64,000 bases of DNA from Thalassospira sp. (lineage in GTDB: Bacteria > Pseudomonadota > Alphaproteobacteria > Rhodospirillales > Thalassospiraceae). Positions within the stretch are counted from its first letter, which is position 1. Every line of letters begins with the position of its first letter. The position numbers were made by a program, and so were the translations under genes. The notes below the pieces were generated by a model. That model was not told the DNA's origin and did no database searches. It worked only from the letters and a program-made list of their open reading frames with translations. Shown here piece by piece: positions 7,373-16,454 of this stretch. Location: assembly GCF_030690045.1 (NCBI RefSeq), contig NZ_JAUYHK010000016.1, positions 496,001-560,000 on the forward strand. The letters are read 5' to 3'.

Positions 7373-8563
7373 TTATTCCGGGTTCTGCCCGTCAAACAAA
7401 TAGGCCAGAACGCCATTCAGACGGTTGCGGCCCTGTGCGGTGGCCCGCAAACCGGCCCCGTCACAGACCAGATCGCCCGACACAATCAGCGCATCCAGCC
7501 GGTCATTATCCAGCAAATCCCGCGGCCCCGCCCCGCCAATACGGGCAAAGCGGGCGGGCGGGATCGTTTCGTCAAGGCGCAGGCCCATCATCACCATTTC
7601 GGTCAGACGTTCGCCATCGCTTAAAGGGGTTTCTTCCTGTGTGCCCTGCCCGTGTTTTTCCACCCGGTCCAGCCAGATATCGGGCGCACGGTGGCGGCGC
7701 ACCGCCATCGGTTTTGTGGTGCCATCGGGCTGGATCACCGCCTCGCGGCCATGCGCCCCCGGCCCGATGCCGAGATAATCTCCATAGCGCCAATAAACCA
7801 GATTATGACGGCTTTCCTGCCCCGGCCGCGCATGGTTCGAGACCTCGTAACAACGATATCCGGCGGCGGCGGTTTCTTCCTGGGTGATTTCATAAAGATC
7901 GGTCGCCAGATCCTCGCCCGGGATAATCAGTTCGCCGCGCTGATGCAGGGTATGGAATTTGGTGCCCGGTTCGATGGTCAGTTGATACAGCGAAATATGC
8001 CCGCGTGCGATATCAAGTGCCTCGCGCAATTCGCGCCGCCATGCCACCGGGTCATGATCGGGCCGGGCATAGATCAGATCGAATGAAAAGCGGTCAAACA
8101 CGCGGCTGGCAACGTCCAGCGCCCGCAGGGCTTCTTCGGCGTTATGCAGCCGCCCGAGAAATTTCAAATCGCGATCATTGAGCGCCTGAATGCCGATGGA
8201 GACACGATTGATCCCGTTGGCGGCAAAGGCGGCAAAGCGGTTGATTTCCACCGTGCCCGGATTGGCTTCCAGCGTGATTTCCAGATCATCACTGACCTGC
8301 CAGAAGGTTTTGATATCGGCAATCAGCGCTCCGGCCGTTTCCGGGTCCATCAGCGAGGGGGTGCCGCCGCCAAAAAACACCGATCCCACCACCCGGCCCG
8401 GATGGCGTTGCGCACCCGCCGCCAGTTCGGCACGCAACGCCGCGCGCCAGCGGGCATGATCAACCTTGTCGGCGACATGGCTGTTAAAATCGCAATAGGG
8501 GCATTTCGACAGGCAAAACGGCCAGTGAATATAAATGCCAAAGGGAACGGTTTCGGGGGTCAC
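7373..8563 (-). CDS. hemW: Radical SAM heme chaperone HemW
   Basis: 396 residues. Binds heme and a 4Fe-4S cluster and is thought to insert heme into respiratory enzymes; formerly annotated as an oxygen-independent coproporphyrinogen oxidase. Radical SAM motif CxxxCxxC at Cys17, Cys21, Cys24 (FCLSKCPYCDF), the short HemW-type N-terminus, the GGTPSLM strand and a HemN C-terminal domain (about 290-390). It follows rdgB with about 100 bp between and lies in the rph-rdgB-hemW order usual for alphaproteobacteria. Confidence 0.93.
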   Translation of the reverse strand: MTPETVPFGIYIHWPFCLSKCPYCDFNSHVADKVDHARWRAALRAELAAGAQRHPGRVVGSVFFGGGTPSLMDPETAGALIADIKTFWQVSDDLEITLEANPGTVEINRFAAFAANGINRVSIGIQALNDRDLKFLGRLHNAEEALRALDVASRVFDRFSFDLIYARPDHDPVAWRRELREALDIARGHISLYQLTIEPGTKFHTLHQRGELIIPGEDLATDLYEITQEETAAAGYRCYEVSNHARPGQESRHNLVYWRYGDYLGIGPGAHGREAVIQPDGTTKPMAVRRHRAPDIWLDRVEKHGQGTQEETPLSDGERLTEMVMMGLRLDETIPPARFARIGGAGPRDLLDNDRLDALIVSGDLVCDGAGLRATAQGRNRLNGVLAYLFDGQNPE

Positions 8564-8662
8564 GTCGTACTCTCATGATGGCGAAAACGCAGTATGCCAT
8601 AAAAATCAAAGGACCGCCGATATGATCAGCGATCCTTCAATCACGGTCACTTGCGCGACATT

Positions 8663-9265
8663 TCAGGCAAAACAAGCCGCCACCAGCAGGGCAAAAGCCC
8701 GCGCCCGGTGGCTCATTTCATGTTTTTTGGCCGGGGCCATTTCGCCAAAGGTCTGATCAAAACCATCGGGCCGGAACATCGGGTCATAGCCAAAACCGCC
8801 CCTGCCGCGTTTTGGCCAGACCAGTTCGCCGTCCACCCGGCCTTCAAAATTTTCCACATGCCCGTCCGGCCATGCCAGCGACAGCGCACAGATAAAGGCC
8901 GCGCTGCGATCCGGATCGTCACCGACCCCGATATGGATTTTTTCCATCGCCATATCAAAATCCTTGTCCGGCCCGGCCCAACGCGCCGAATAAATCCCCG
9001 GTGCCCCGTCAAGGGCGGCCACGACCAGCCCCGAATCATCGGCCAGAGCCGGCAGATTTGCCGCCCGTGCCGAGGCCAGCGCCTTGAGCTGCGCATTGCC
9101 GATAAAGGTTTTTTCGGTTTCTTCGGGTTCGGGCAGGTTCAGATCGGCCGCCGAGATGACCTCGATCCCGAAAGGGGCCAGAAGATCGGCGATTTCAACG
9201 ATTTTGCCACGATTGTGGCTGGCGATAACCAGTTTTTTGTCAGTAAAGCGGCGGGCCATACTCAT
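8663..9265 (-). CDS. rdgB: XTP/dITP diphosphatase (Ham1/RdgB)
   Basis: 200 residues. Hydrolyses non-canonical purine triphosphates (ITP, XTP) to keep them out of nucleic acids. Family motifs: ASHNRGK at 15-21, [26 protein letters not shown] in the centre (written here as one conserved stretch around residues 75-100), [10 protein letters not shown] near 155 and the [10 protein letters not shown] end. The start is uncertain by two codons: an AGG lies 7 bases before the ATG at 9259 but almost touches the one at 9265. Confidence 0.95.
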   Translation of the reverse strand: MSMARRFTDKKLVIASHNRGKIVEIADLLAPFGIEVISAADLNLPEPEETEKTFIGNAQLKALASARAANLPALADDSGLVVAALDGAPGIYSARWAGPDKDFDMAMEKIHIGVGDDPDRSAAFICALSLAWPDGHVENFEGRVDGELVWPKRGRGGFGYDPMFRPDGFDQTFGEMAPAKKHEMSHRARAFALLVAACFA

Positions 9266-9310
9266 GCCTGTCAGATCGTCAGTTACGGGAAAGAAACAGG
9301 GTTGGGGCGG

Positions 9311-10027
9311 TTACAGCCCCAGGGCCTCGTTCTGTTTGGCAAACAGGGTTTTGCAGCCTGCACGCGCCAGAGTCAGCATCGCCTCGAAGGCATCATTGCC
9401 AAACGGTATGTCTTCGGCGGTGGCCTGGATTTCAACAATGCCGCCATTGCCCGCCAGCACAAAATTGGCATCGGCCCCGGCATTGCTGTCTTCGGCATAA
9501 TCAAGGTCCAGAACCGGGTTGCCCTGATAAATGCCGCATGAAATTGCCGCAACCGGCATTTTAAGCGGGATTTCCTTGATCAGGCCCAAACGCCGCACCC
9601 CCTGAAACGCCAGATGGGCGGCAATATAGGCCCCGGTGATCGAGGCCGTGCGCGTGCCGCCATCGGCCTGAATCACATCACAATCAAGGCGCATCTGCAT
9701 TTCGCCCATCACCTTCAAATCGGCCACCGCCCGGATGGAGCGGCCGATCAGGCGTTGAATTTCCTGGGTCCGGCCCGATTGGCCGCCTTTGGTTGCTTCG
9801 CGTTGCATGCGCGAATCGGTGGAACGGGGCAACATGCCATATTCCGCCGTGATCCAGCCCTTGCCCGAATTGCGCATCCAGCCCGGCACCTTGTCCTCGA
9901 CCGTGGCGGTACATAAAACATGGGTATCGCCAAATTTGATCAGACAGGAACCTTCGGCATATTTGCTGACACCGGTTTCAATAATCACATCGCGAAGCTG
10001 ATCTGGGGTACGGCCGGACGGGCGCAT
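9311..10027 (-). CDS. rph: Ribonuclease PH
   Basis: 238 residues from the ATG at 10027 ([14 protein letters not shown]), the family's usual start, with GAGG 9 bases upstream; an ATG at 10042 would add five residues. Phosphorolytic 3'-5' exoribonuclease that trims tRNA 3' ends. Conserved features: [12 protein letters not shown], the arginine-rich [34 protein letters not shown] and [18 protein letters not shown]. First gene of the rph-rdgB-hemW run. Confidence 0.95.
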   Translation of the reverse strand: MRPSGRTPDQLRDVIIETGVSKYAEGSCLIKFGDTHVLCTATVEDKVPGWMRNSGKGWITAEYGMLPRSTDSRMQREATKGGQSGRTQEIQRLIGRSIRAVADLKVMGEMQMRLDCDVIQADGGTRTASITGAYIAAHLAFQGVRRLGLIKEIPLKMPVAAISCGIYQGNPVLDLDYAEDSNAGADANFVLAGNGGIVEIQATAEDIPFGNDAFEAMLTLARAGCKTLFAKQNEALGL

Positions 10028-10164
10028 GGATTGGGACCTCATGGTTATCGGTTCGGGTCGGGAATCAACGCCGAAAACAAATTTGACGCCAAGCTAATGT
10101 CGCATCCGGCAAAGGTCCAGAAGTTTCCCGGATTTGGGCGTTGTCGCCTGTTACCTGCGGTGGA

Positions 10165-10193
10165 TTGACGCAGGCCCTGTGGCTGACTAAATT
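10165..10193 (+). promoter_or_regulatory. Predicted promoter of hrcA-grpE
   Basis: TTGACG (10165-10170), 17-base spacer, TAAATT (10188-10193). The first hexamer matches the -35 consensus at five of six positions and the second matches the -10 at four. No CIRCE operator (TTAGCACTC-N9-GAGTGCTAA) is visible in the 210 bases before hrcA. Confidence 0.45.
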
Positions 10194-10238
10194 CCGGTAG
10201 CCGGTTTTTTAATTTTTGGCAGGTTGCGGCAAAGCCGA

Positions 10239-11297
10239 ATGGTATTTGGGAACGATATAGTGCTTGAAGACCTCAACGAGCGGTCCCGCGAAGTTTTTCG
10301 CCAGATCGTCGATGCCTATGTCGAAACCGGCGGGCCGATTGGATCGCGATCCATTGCGCGCCGCCTGTCGGAAAATCTGTCGGCGGCCACTGTGCGCAAT
10401 GTGATGTCCGACCTTGAAGAAATGGGGCTTTTGGTGGCCCCGCATGTTTCGGCCGGACGATTGCCCAGCGAAAAGGGATTGCGCCTGTTTGTCAGCGCCC
10501 TGATGGAAGTTGGCGATTTGCCAACTGCAGATCGGGACCAGTTGACGCAGAATTGCGAACGGGCGGGATATTCGCTTGATCAGATGCTGGGCGAAGCCAC
10601 CACGATGTTATCGGGGCTGTCGCGGTGTGCCGGGCTGGTGATTGCGCCCAAAACCGATGGCATGCGCCTCAAACAGATTGAATTTGTGCCGCTGTCACCG
10701 GGCAAGGTTCTGGCGGTTCTGGTGGCGCAAAACGGCACGGTTGAAAACCGTATTGTCGAAGTCCCGCCGGAAATGCCTGCTTCGGCGTTGACACAGGCGT
10801 CAAACTATCTAAATACCCGTCTGGCTGGCAAAACCATCGACGAGGCCCGCCAGCTTGTCGAAAGCGAGCGGGTCCGCACCAAACGCGAACTTGATGAATT
10901 GTCGGCCACATTGATTGATGCCGGGATTGCCGCCTGGGCAGGCGGGGTCAAGGGATCGTCGCTGATTGTCCGGGGCCAGTCGCAACTTCTGGAGAATGTC
11001 GAAACCATCGAACAGCTTGAATCTGTCAGACGGCTTTTCAACATTCTGGAGGCCCGCGACCATATGCTTGAACTTCTTGATGTCACGTCCGAGGCGCAAG
11101 GGGTGCAAATTTTTATCGGGTCGGAAAACAAGCTGTTTGGCGGTTCCGGCCTGTCGATGGTGATTTCGCCCTATCAGAACACCGAAGGCAGCATCGTCGG
11201 CGCAATCGGGGTTGTCGGACCAACCCGGATCAATTATGCCCGGATCATTCCGCTGGTCGATTATACCGCCCGGCTGGTCGGGCGACTGATTGGTTAA
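10239..11297 (+). CDS. hrcA: Heat-inducible transcription repressor HrcA
   Basis: 352 residues from the ATG at 10239; a TTG at 10224 in the same frame is an alternative. Represses chaperone genes through CIRCE elements in many bacteria. The N-terminal winged helix has NERSREVFRQIVDAYVETGG and the recognition region LSAATVRNVMSDLEEMGL then PHVSAGRLPSEKG. The C-terminal GAF-like dimerisation domain ends in IGVVGPTRINYARIIPLVDY. grpE follows after 57 bp. dnaK and dnaJ are not in the window. Confidence 0.94.
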   Translation: MVFGNDIVLEDLNERSREVFRQIVDAYVETGGPIGSRSIARRLSENLSAATVRNVMSDLEEMGLLVAPHVSAGRLPSEKGLRLFVSALMEVGDLPTADRDQLTQNCERAGYSLDQMLGEATTMLSGLSRCAGLVIAPKTDGMRLKQIEFVPLSPGKVLAVLVAQNGTVENRIVEVPPEMPASALTQASNYLNTRLAGKTIDEARQLVESERVRTKRELDELSATLIDAGIAAWAGGVKGSSLIVRGQSQLLENVETIEQLESVRRLFNILEARDHMLELLDVTSEAQGVQIFIGSENKLFGGSGLSMVISPYQNTEGSIVGAIGVVGPTRINYARIIPLVDYTARLVGRLIG

Positions 11298-11354
11298 TTC
11301 GTGTGGCGCTGCGTGTCAGGCCACCTCACAAAATGAAGGCAAACAGGTTTAACC

Positions 11355-11993
11355 ATGTCGGAAACCGAAAAGAATATCCCGGAAGACGCCCATCACGATG
11401 TCGATGCGGTCGGGGAAGTCATTGAAAACGATCCGCTGGCAGAACCGGTGGAACATGTTGAAGACACCACCGACCCACTGGCGGCCCTTCAGGCTGAAAA
11501 TGCCGAATTGAAGGACCGGCTGTTGCGGGTTGCCGCCGAAATGGAAAATACCCGTCGGCGCGCCAAAAAGGATGTCGAGGATGCGGCCAATTACGCGATC
11601 ACCAAATTCGCCCGCGATCTTCTGGATGTTGGCGACAATTTGCGCCGTGCACTTGACGCCGTCGGCAGTGACATTGGCGACAACCCGGCATTCAAGACCC
11701 TGATCGAAGGGGTTGAGATGACCGAAAAAACCCTGCTTAAGGCGTTCGAGCAGAACGGCATCGAAAAACTGGAACCGTTGGGCGAAAAACTGGACCCCAA
11801 TCATCATCAGGCCGTGTTTGAAATGCCCAATCCGGCCTATCCGGACGGCCATGTCGCCCAGGTGATGCAGGCCGGTTACGTGATCAAGGGCCGCCTTTTG
11901 CGCCCGGCCATGGTCGGTGTGACCAAAAACCCGCCTGCGGACGCCGCCGCACCGTCGAATGATCCCGGCGGCAAGGTTGATACTTCTGCCTGA
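11355..11993 (+). CDS. grpE: Nucleotide exchange factor GrpE
   Basis: 212 residues. Releases ADP from DnaK. Acidic disordered N-terminus (1-50), long coiled coil (about 50-105, including LLRVAAEMENTRRRAKKD), then the four-helix and beta-wing head with the family signature around residues 140-190 (LDPNHHQAVFEMPNPAYPDG and VAQVMQAGYVIKGRLLRPAMV). Ends before a strong terminator. Paired with hrcA in one heat-shock unit. Confidence 0.96.
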   Translation: MSETEKNIPEDAHHDVDAVGEVIENDPLAEPVEHVEDTTDPLAALQAENAELKDRLLRVAAEMENTRRRAKKDVEDAANYAITKFARDLLDVGDNLRRALDAVGSDIGDNPAFKTLIEGVEMTEKTLLKAFEQNGIEKLEPLGEKLDPNHHQAVFEMPNPAYPDGHVAQVMQAGYVIKGRLLRPAMVGVTKNPPADAAAPSNDPGGKVDTSA

Positions 11994-12031
11994 TCGGCCT
12001 ATCTGACCGGGCCTTGCCAATTCATCCTGCA

Positions 12032-12067
12032 AAAACGGCCTGCCTGCGATATCGTGGCAGGCCGTTT
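12032..12067 (+). terminator. Intrinsic terminator after grpE
   Basis: Stem AAAACGGCCTGCC / GGCAGGCCGTTTT with an 11-13 nt loop and a T tail. Confidence 0.85.
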
Positions 12068-12091
12068 TATGTGTGATGCAACAGGATTTTC

Positions 12092-12835
12092 ATGCCGCTG
12101 CGCCCCGACATTATCCAAACCTTGCGCGATGAAGGCGCCCCGATTGTCATTCTGACCGGGGCCGGAATTTCACGCGAAAGCGGCCTGCATACCTTTCGCG
12201 ACCCGGATGGTATCTGGGCGCGCTATGATATTTCCGAGGTTGCAACCCCCGAAGCCTTCGCCACCAATCCCGATCTGGTGCATCATTTTTACAATGACCG
12301 CCGCCGGGCGCTGACCGATCCGGCGATTCTGCCCAATGCCGCCCATCATGCCCTTGCCCGCCTTGAACGCGACTGGCCGGGGGATGTTTTGCTGGTGACC
12401 CAGAATGTCGATGATCTGCATGATCGTGCCGGATCGCAAAATCTGATCCATATGCATGGCGAATTGTTGAAAATCCGCTGTTTACAGTGCGGGCAACAGC
12501 ATCACTGGCCCGGTGATCTGGGCCGAGATGAGGCCTGCCCGTCTTGTCGCCATGTGGCTGGCTTGCGCCCCGATATCGTCTGGTTTGGGGAAATGCCGCG
12601 GGAAATGGACCGGATTGACCGCGCCCTGACCGATTGCGGCCTGTTTGTGTCCATCGGCACATCCGGCACGGTTTATCCTGCCGCCGGGTTCGTTCAAATC
12701 GCCGCACAGGCCGGGGCGGAAACGATTGAACTCAATCTGGAACCGGGCCACGGTACAACGGCATTTGATTATTGCCAATATGGCCCGGCAACACTTCTTG
12801 TTCCGGGTTTTGTCGATCAGTTATTGGCGAAATAA
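12092..12835 (+). CDS. cobB: NAD-dependent protein deacylase (sirtuin, CobB type)
   Basis: 247 residues. Removes acyl groups from lysines using NAD+. NAD-binding GAGISRESGLHTFRD at about 23-37, TQNVDDLHDRAG, catalytic histidine in HMHGELLKIRC, and a zinc ribbon with two Cys pairs (CLQCGQ and CPSC). The SIGTSG and ELNLEPG stretches complete the Rossmann fold. The two CxxC pairs are intact. Separated from grpE by a terminator, so probably its own transcript; the gene ends 6 bases from the convergent arsR-type gene. Confidence 0.93.
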   Translation: MPLRPDIIQTLRDEGAPIVILTGAGISRESGLHTFRDPDGIWARYDISEVATPEAFATNPDLVHHFYNDRRRALTDPAILPNAAHHALARLERDWPGDVLLVTQNVDDLHDRAGSQNLIHMHGELLKIRCLQCGQQHHWPGDLGRDEACPSCRHVAGLRPDIVWFGEMPREMDRIDRALTDCGLFVSIGTSGTVYPAAGFVQIAAQAGAETIELNLEPGHGTTAFDYCQYGPATLLVPGFVDQLLAK

Positions 12836-12841
12836 CCATAT

Positions 12842-13522
12842 TTAAATCTGACAAATATCGTTAAAGCGTTTTTCGCCTGCCGGACTGAACAGTACAACCC
12901 GCGATCCCTTTTCGCGCCGTGCCCAGCCTTGCGCATAAAAATGATCCAGCAACGCCGCCCCAAGGGCCCCGGCCAGATGCGACCGGCGGGCACTCCAATC
13001 CAGACATTCCCGGCATAGCGGACGGCGCGACTGGCGCAACGATTCCAGATCAATGCCCAGATCGCGGACAAACGCGACTCCAGCATTGCTTAATCCTGTG
13101 CCTTCTGGCGCGACAATCACGTATTTTCGGGCCAGCAAGCTGTCAAACAGCACAACCCCCATTTCGCCCGCCAAATGGTCGTAACAGACCCGTGCCCGGC
13201 GTAATGCCGGGTCTTTGGGCCCGGTGCGCAACCGGTTATGCCCGGTCCGCTGGGCAATGCCCATCAGGGCTTCCAGAACTTCGACAATATCGGGGTCGCT
13301 CAGGGTGAAATAACGATGCCGCCCCTGTTTGCGGGCCAGCACGATCTGTCCGTCCTGCAATTTCGCCAGATGCGAACTGGCGGTTTGCGCGGTAACACCC
13401 GCCTCGGTCGCCAGTTCGCTGGCCGTCAGGGCACGACCACCCATCAGCGCGGTCAACATATTGGCCCGCGCCGGATCGCCCAGCAGGGCCGCCACACGGG
13501 CGATATCCGGTCCTTCTTTCAT
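12842..13522 (-). CDS. ArsR/SmtB-family transcriptional regulator with C-terminal extension
   Basis: 226 residues. Winged helix at about 5-85: LLGDPARANMLTALMGG, then the recognition helix VTAQTASSHLAKLQDGQ and the wing RKQGRHRYFTL. The remaining 135 residues form an extension rich in aromatic and cysteine residues (PLCRECLDWSARRSHLAGALG), seen in a subgroup of larger ArsR-like proteins; the ligand is unknown and no classic metal site is evident. Divergent from the exporter gene at 13603, with a palindrome over the ATG suggesting autoregulation and control of the exporter. Confidence 0.85.
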   Translation of the reverse strand: MKEGPDIARVAALLGDPARANMLTALMGGRALTASELATEAGVTAQTASSHLAKLQDGQIVLARKQGRHRYFTLSDPDIVEVLEALMGIAQRTGHNRLRTGPKDPALRRARVCYDHLAGEMGVVLFDSLLARKYVIVAPEGTGLSNAGVAFVRDLGIDLESLRQSRRPLCRECLDWSARRSHLAGALGAALLDHFYAQGWARREKGSRVVLFSPAGEKRFNDICQI

Positions 13523-13523
13523 C

Positions 13524-13541
13524 CTTCGATGCTAATCGAAG
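13524..13541. promoter_or_regulatory. Likely operator of the ArsR-type regulator
   Basis: Perfect inverted repeat CTTCGAT-GCTA-ATCGAAG, two bases upstream of the regulator's ATG in the 80-bp divergent region. Typical in size and position for an ArsR-family dimer site. Confidence 0.65.
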
Positions 13542-13602
13542 CATTCCGGTCCGGCAATCGCATAATGATGAGGCACGCCATCCCTTATCCATTGGAGCCC
13601 CC

Positions 13603-14517
13603 ATGACATCGCCAACCCCGAACTCCGGCCTGCCCGTGAAATTGCCCCTTGAACTGGCGCTGCTGGGCTTGCTCGCCCTTCTTTGGGGATCGTCTTATCT
13701 TTTTATTAAAATCGCCGTTGCTGAAATCCCGCCAGTTACCCTGATTGCCATCCGGGTCAGCATCGCCGCGCTGTTTCTGGTTGCGGTTCTGCTATGGCGC
13801 GGCGAACGCCTGCCGCGCGATGGCAAAACATGGCGCATGCTGTTTCTTCAGGCCATATTCAACAGCATCGGGGCATGGACCGTTCTGGCCTGGGGGCAGC
13901 AATATGTCGATAGCGGCCTTGCCAGCGTGCTGAATTCCACCTCGCCGGTTTTCGTCTTGTTAATAACGGCCTTTGTCACCCGTCATGAATCGGTCGGGAT
14001 GTTGCGGCTGATCGGGGCCGGATTGGGGATTACCGGCGTTATCCTGATTGTCGGCCCCGACATGTTGCGCGGACTGGGGCAACAGGTTGCCGGGCAAGCT
14101 GCCGTGCTTTTGGGGGCTGTCCTCTATGCCGGGGCGGCAATTTATGGCCGACGTTTTTCCCGTCTTCCGGCCACTGTCACCGCCGCAGGCACCATGATCT
14201 GGGCCAGTATCTGTCTTGTTCCGACCAGTTTTGTGCTGGAACGCCCGTGGAGTCTTGCCCCCTCAATCAATGCCATCCTCGCGACGCTTGTTCTTTCGGT
14301 CTTTTGTACCGGCATTGCCCTGCTTTTGTATTTCCGGCTTGTCCGCACCCTGGGTTCGATGGGGGTCGCCAGTCAAAGTTACCTTCGGGCCGGGATTGGC
14401 GTGATGCTGGGCGTCTTTTTTCTGGGCGAAACCGTGACCCCGATGATGGCCGCGGGCATCTGTGCTGCGCTTTTGGGGGTGGCGGCCATCAATCTGCCTG
14501 TACGTCCCAAATCCTGA
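13603..14517 (+). CDS. EamA/DMT-family transporter
   Basis: 304 residues with ten hydrophobic spans and two EamA repeats (about 15-145 and 155-298). N-terminal [21 protein letters not shown] is the classic first helix of the drug/metabolite superfamily. Likely an inner-membrane exporter of an unidentified small molecule. Divergent from the ArsR-type gene and followed by two small dimeric alpha+beta-barrel proteins, so the substrate may be the compound those proteins handle (inference). Confidence 0.9.
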   Translation: MTSPTPNSGLPVKLPLELALLGLLALLWGSSYLFIKIAVAEIPPVTLIAIRVSIAALFLVAVLLWRGERLPRDGKTWRMLFLQAIFNSIGAWTVLAWGQQYVDSGLASVLNSTSPVFVLLITAFVTRHESVGMLRLIGAGLGITGVILIVGPDMLRGLGQQVAGQAAVLLGAVLYAGAAIYGRRFSRLPATVTAAGTMIWASICLVPTSFVLERPWSLAPSINAILATLVLSVFCTGIALLLYFRLVRTLGSMGVASQSYLRAGIGVMLGVFFLGETVTPMMAAGICAALLGVAAINLPVRPKS

Positions 14518-14545
14518 ATTCTTTATGATCACGGAGAAAACCATC

Positions 14546-14875
14546 ATGATCACCTGTTTCATCCGCTATGAAATCGACCCCTATCAAAAAGAAGCCTTTG
14601 CCCGCTATGCCCGCAATTGGGGACAGGCAATTCCGCGCTGCGGGGCGGATCTGATTGGCTATTACACGCCACATGAAGGGTCGATTTCCACCGCATGGGG
14701 TGTTTACAATATCGCCAGCCTTGCCGATTACGAATCCTATCGCGCCCGTCTTGCCAAGGATCCGCTGGGGCGGGAAAATTATGAATTCGCCCAACGCGAA
14801 AAATTCATCCTGCGCGAAGAACGCCAGTTCTTTCGTCTGGCTTCATCGCCACATGCGCCAAAGGAAACGCCATGA
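14546..14875 (+). CDS. NIPSNAP-family small protein
   Basis: 109 residues from the ATG at 14546 ([22 protein letters not shown]), with a GGAG Shine-Dalgarno 9 bases upstream. The start RYEIDPYQ...FARYARNWG and the end [15 protein letters not shown] match the NIPSNAP ferredoxin-like fold (dimeric alpha+beta barrel). Biochemical role of bacterial members is not established. The stop overlaps the next gene by four bases (ATGA). Confidence 0.8.
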   Translation: MITCFIRYEIDPYQKEAFARYARNWGQAIPRCGADLIGYYTPHEGSISTAWGVYNIASLADYESYRARLAKDPLGRENYEFAQREKFILREERQFFRLASSPHAPKETP

Positions 14876-15231
14876 TCGCCGTGATTTTTGAAGTCCTGCC
14901 CCACCCAGACCGCCGTGATGATTATTTTGCCATCGCCAGTGATTTGCGACCCTTGCTGGCCGGGATCGACGGTTTTATCTCGATCGAAAGGTTTGAAAGC
15001 CTGACGGCGCCGGGCAAAATATTGTCGCTTTCCTTCTGGCGCGACGAGGCTGCCGTCACGGAATGGCGCAATACCGAACAGCACCGTCTGGCGCAACAAA
15101 AAGGCCGGGACGGCATTTTTTGCGATTACCGCCTGCGCATTGCCGATGTATCGCGCGATTACGGCATGTTTGCCCGCGATCAGTCCCCCGCCGATTCCCG
15201 CGCCCGTCATGATGATGGGACGGCTTCCTAA
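14872..15231 (+). CDS. Antibiotic biosynthesis monooxygenase (ABM) domain protein
   Basis: 119 residues: [19 protein letters not shown], then [18 protein letters not shown], the hallmark of the ABM fold seen in quinol monooxygenases and heme-degrading enzymes. The C-terminal extension [16 protein letters not shown] resembles small stress-linked ABM proteins. Coupled to the NIPSNAP gene by a 4-bp overlap. Its 3' end overlaps by four bases the convergent transporter at 15228. Confidence 0.8.
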   Translation: MIAVIFEVLPHPDRRDDYFAIASDLRPLLAGIDGFISIERFESLTAPGKILSLSFWRDEAAVTEWRNTEQHRLAQQKGRDGIFCDYRLRIADVSRDYGMFARDQSPADSRARHDDGTAS

Positions 15232-16205
15232 ATCCGGGCCGGAGCGGTTTCGGCATTTTCGTCGGGACTCTCCGCCGCGTCCTCCTGATCCGCTGTCAGG
15301 GTGGTTTCCTCGGCCAGTGGTTTCGCACCGCCCCGGAAGTCAATCAGCGACACGGCCCCGACAATCAACCCGGCCCCGACAATCAAAATCGGGGTCGGCA
15401 GAATGTCAAAAAACATCAAATCCACCAGCACCGAAAACGGCAAGGCGACATAGGTCGCCGGGGAAATCACGCTGGCATCAGCGACGCGCACGGCGCGCAG
15501 CACCATATAATTGGTCGCCATCGCAAAAAATCCCGCCCCGCTGGCATAAAGCCAGTCGGTCCAGGCGGCGGGCTGCCACACGACAATTGCCACCGGCACC
15601 CAGATCACCAGCGCCACAATCTGGGGCCAGAACAGCATTGAAAAATTGGTTTCGGTCCGGGTTAAAACCTTGGCAAACAGCATTTGCGCCGAAAAACAAA
15701 ACGCCCCGATCAGGGCCGCACCAATCCCCAACGGCACGCCAAATCCGTTCATCGCCGGGGCCGACATCACCCAGACCCCGATCAGGCCCAGTGTGGCCGC
15801 CGCCAGCTTGCGCCGCGTCAGTTTTTCTCCCAGAAAAATCACCGCCAGAAAAACAATCAGCAAGGATTCGATAAACAGATAGGCGTTGACCTCGGCGATG
15901 CTCATTTGCCGCAGGGCAAAGAACACGAAAAACAGCGAACTGTACCAAAGGATGCCACGCGCCGCATGGGCATAGGGACGTCTGGTGCGGATCGACCGGG
16001 TGCCGATAAACATCAAAACAATCAGAAACACCGCAACCGTGGTAAGGGCCCGCATGCCAATGATCTGGGCGGTCGGCACATGGGCCGCCACCAGCTTGGC
16101 GCAAACATCGACACACACGCCCGATGCCATTGCGGCCATCATCCACAAAACGCCGTGCAAATTGCCGCCCATTGCGCGTGCCGGGCGCAGCTTGTCTCCA
16201 CTCAT
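15228..16205 (-). CDS. EamA/DMT-family transporter
   Basis: 325 residues with ten predicted spans and two EamA repeats (about 18-150 and 160-290): VDVCAKLVAAHVPTAQIIGM, then EVNAYLFIESLLIVFLAVIF and VISPATYVALPFSVLVDLMF. Acidic C-terminal tail of about 30 residues (TADQEDAAESPDENAETA), probably cytoplasmic. ATG with AAGGA upstream. Divergent from the LysR gene, which may control it. Confidence 0.88.
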   Translation of the reverse strand: MSGDKLRPARAMGGNLHGVLWMMAAMASGVCVDVCAKLVAAHVPTAQIIGMRALTTVAVFLIVLMFIGTRSIRTRRPYAHAARGILWYSSLFFVFFALRQMSIAEVNAYLFIESLLIVFLAVIFLGEKLTRRKLAAATLGLIGVWVMSAPAMNGFGVPLGIGAALIGAFCFSAQMLFAKVLTRTETNFSMLFWPQIVALVIWVPVAIVVWQPAAWTDWLYASGAGFFAMATNYMVLRAVRVADASVISPATYVALPFSVLVDLMFFDILPTPILIVGAGLIVGAVSLIDFRGGAKPLAEETTLTADQEDAAESPDENAETAPARI

Positions 16206-16454
16206 CGGGATATTCCTTTATAATCCGGGAAAGGCGGGGTTTCCGGTCCGTTGGGGTGCGGTTGCGACGGGTGGCGCAAGGAGGCTCGAACCCGGAAACC
16301 CCGTCTTGATTCTCATCTTGCCGCCAAGCGCCTGAAAAAACGAATGAAGAGTTTTCAGACATCCTTGAGAAATTTTTGTCCCCCAAAAAGCATCGGGCCT
16401 GATACACAGGAAATTCCCGTTTATTCCTCCTTTCGTTTGCTGCCGGAAATTGTC

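Noticed and set aside
10028..10238. CIRCE operator before hrcA
   Set aside because: Looked for the TTAGCACTC inverted repeat on both strands; not present.
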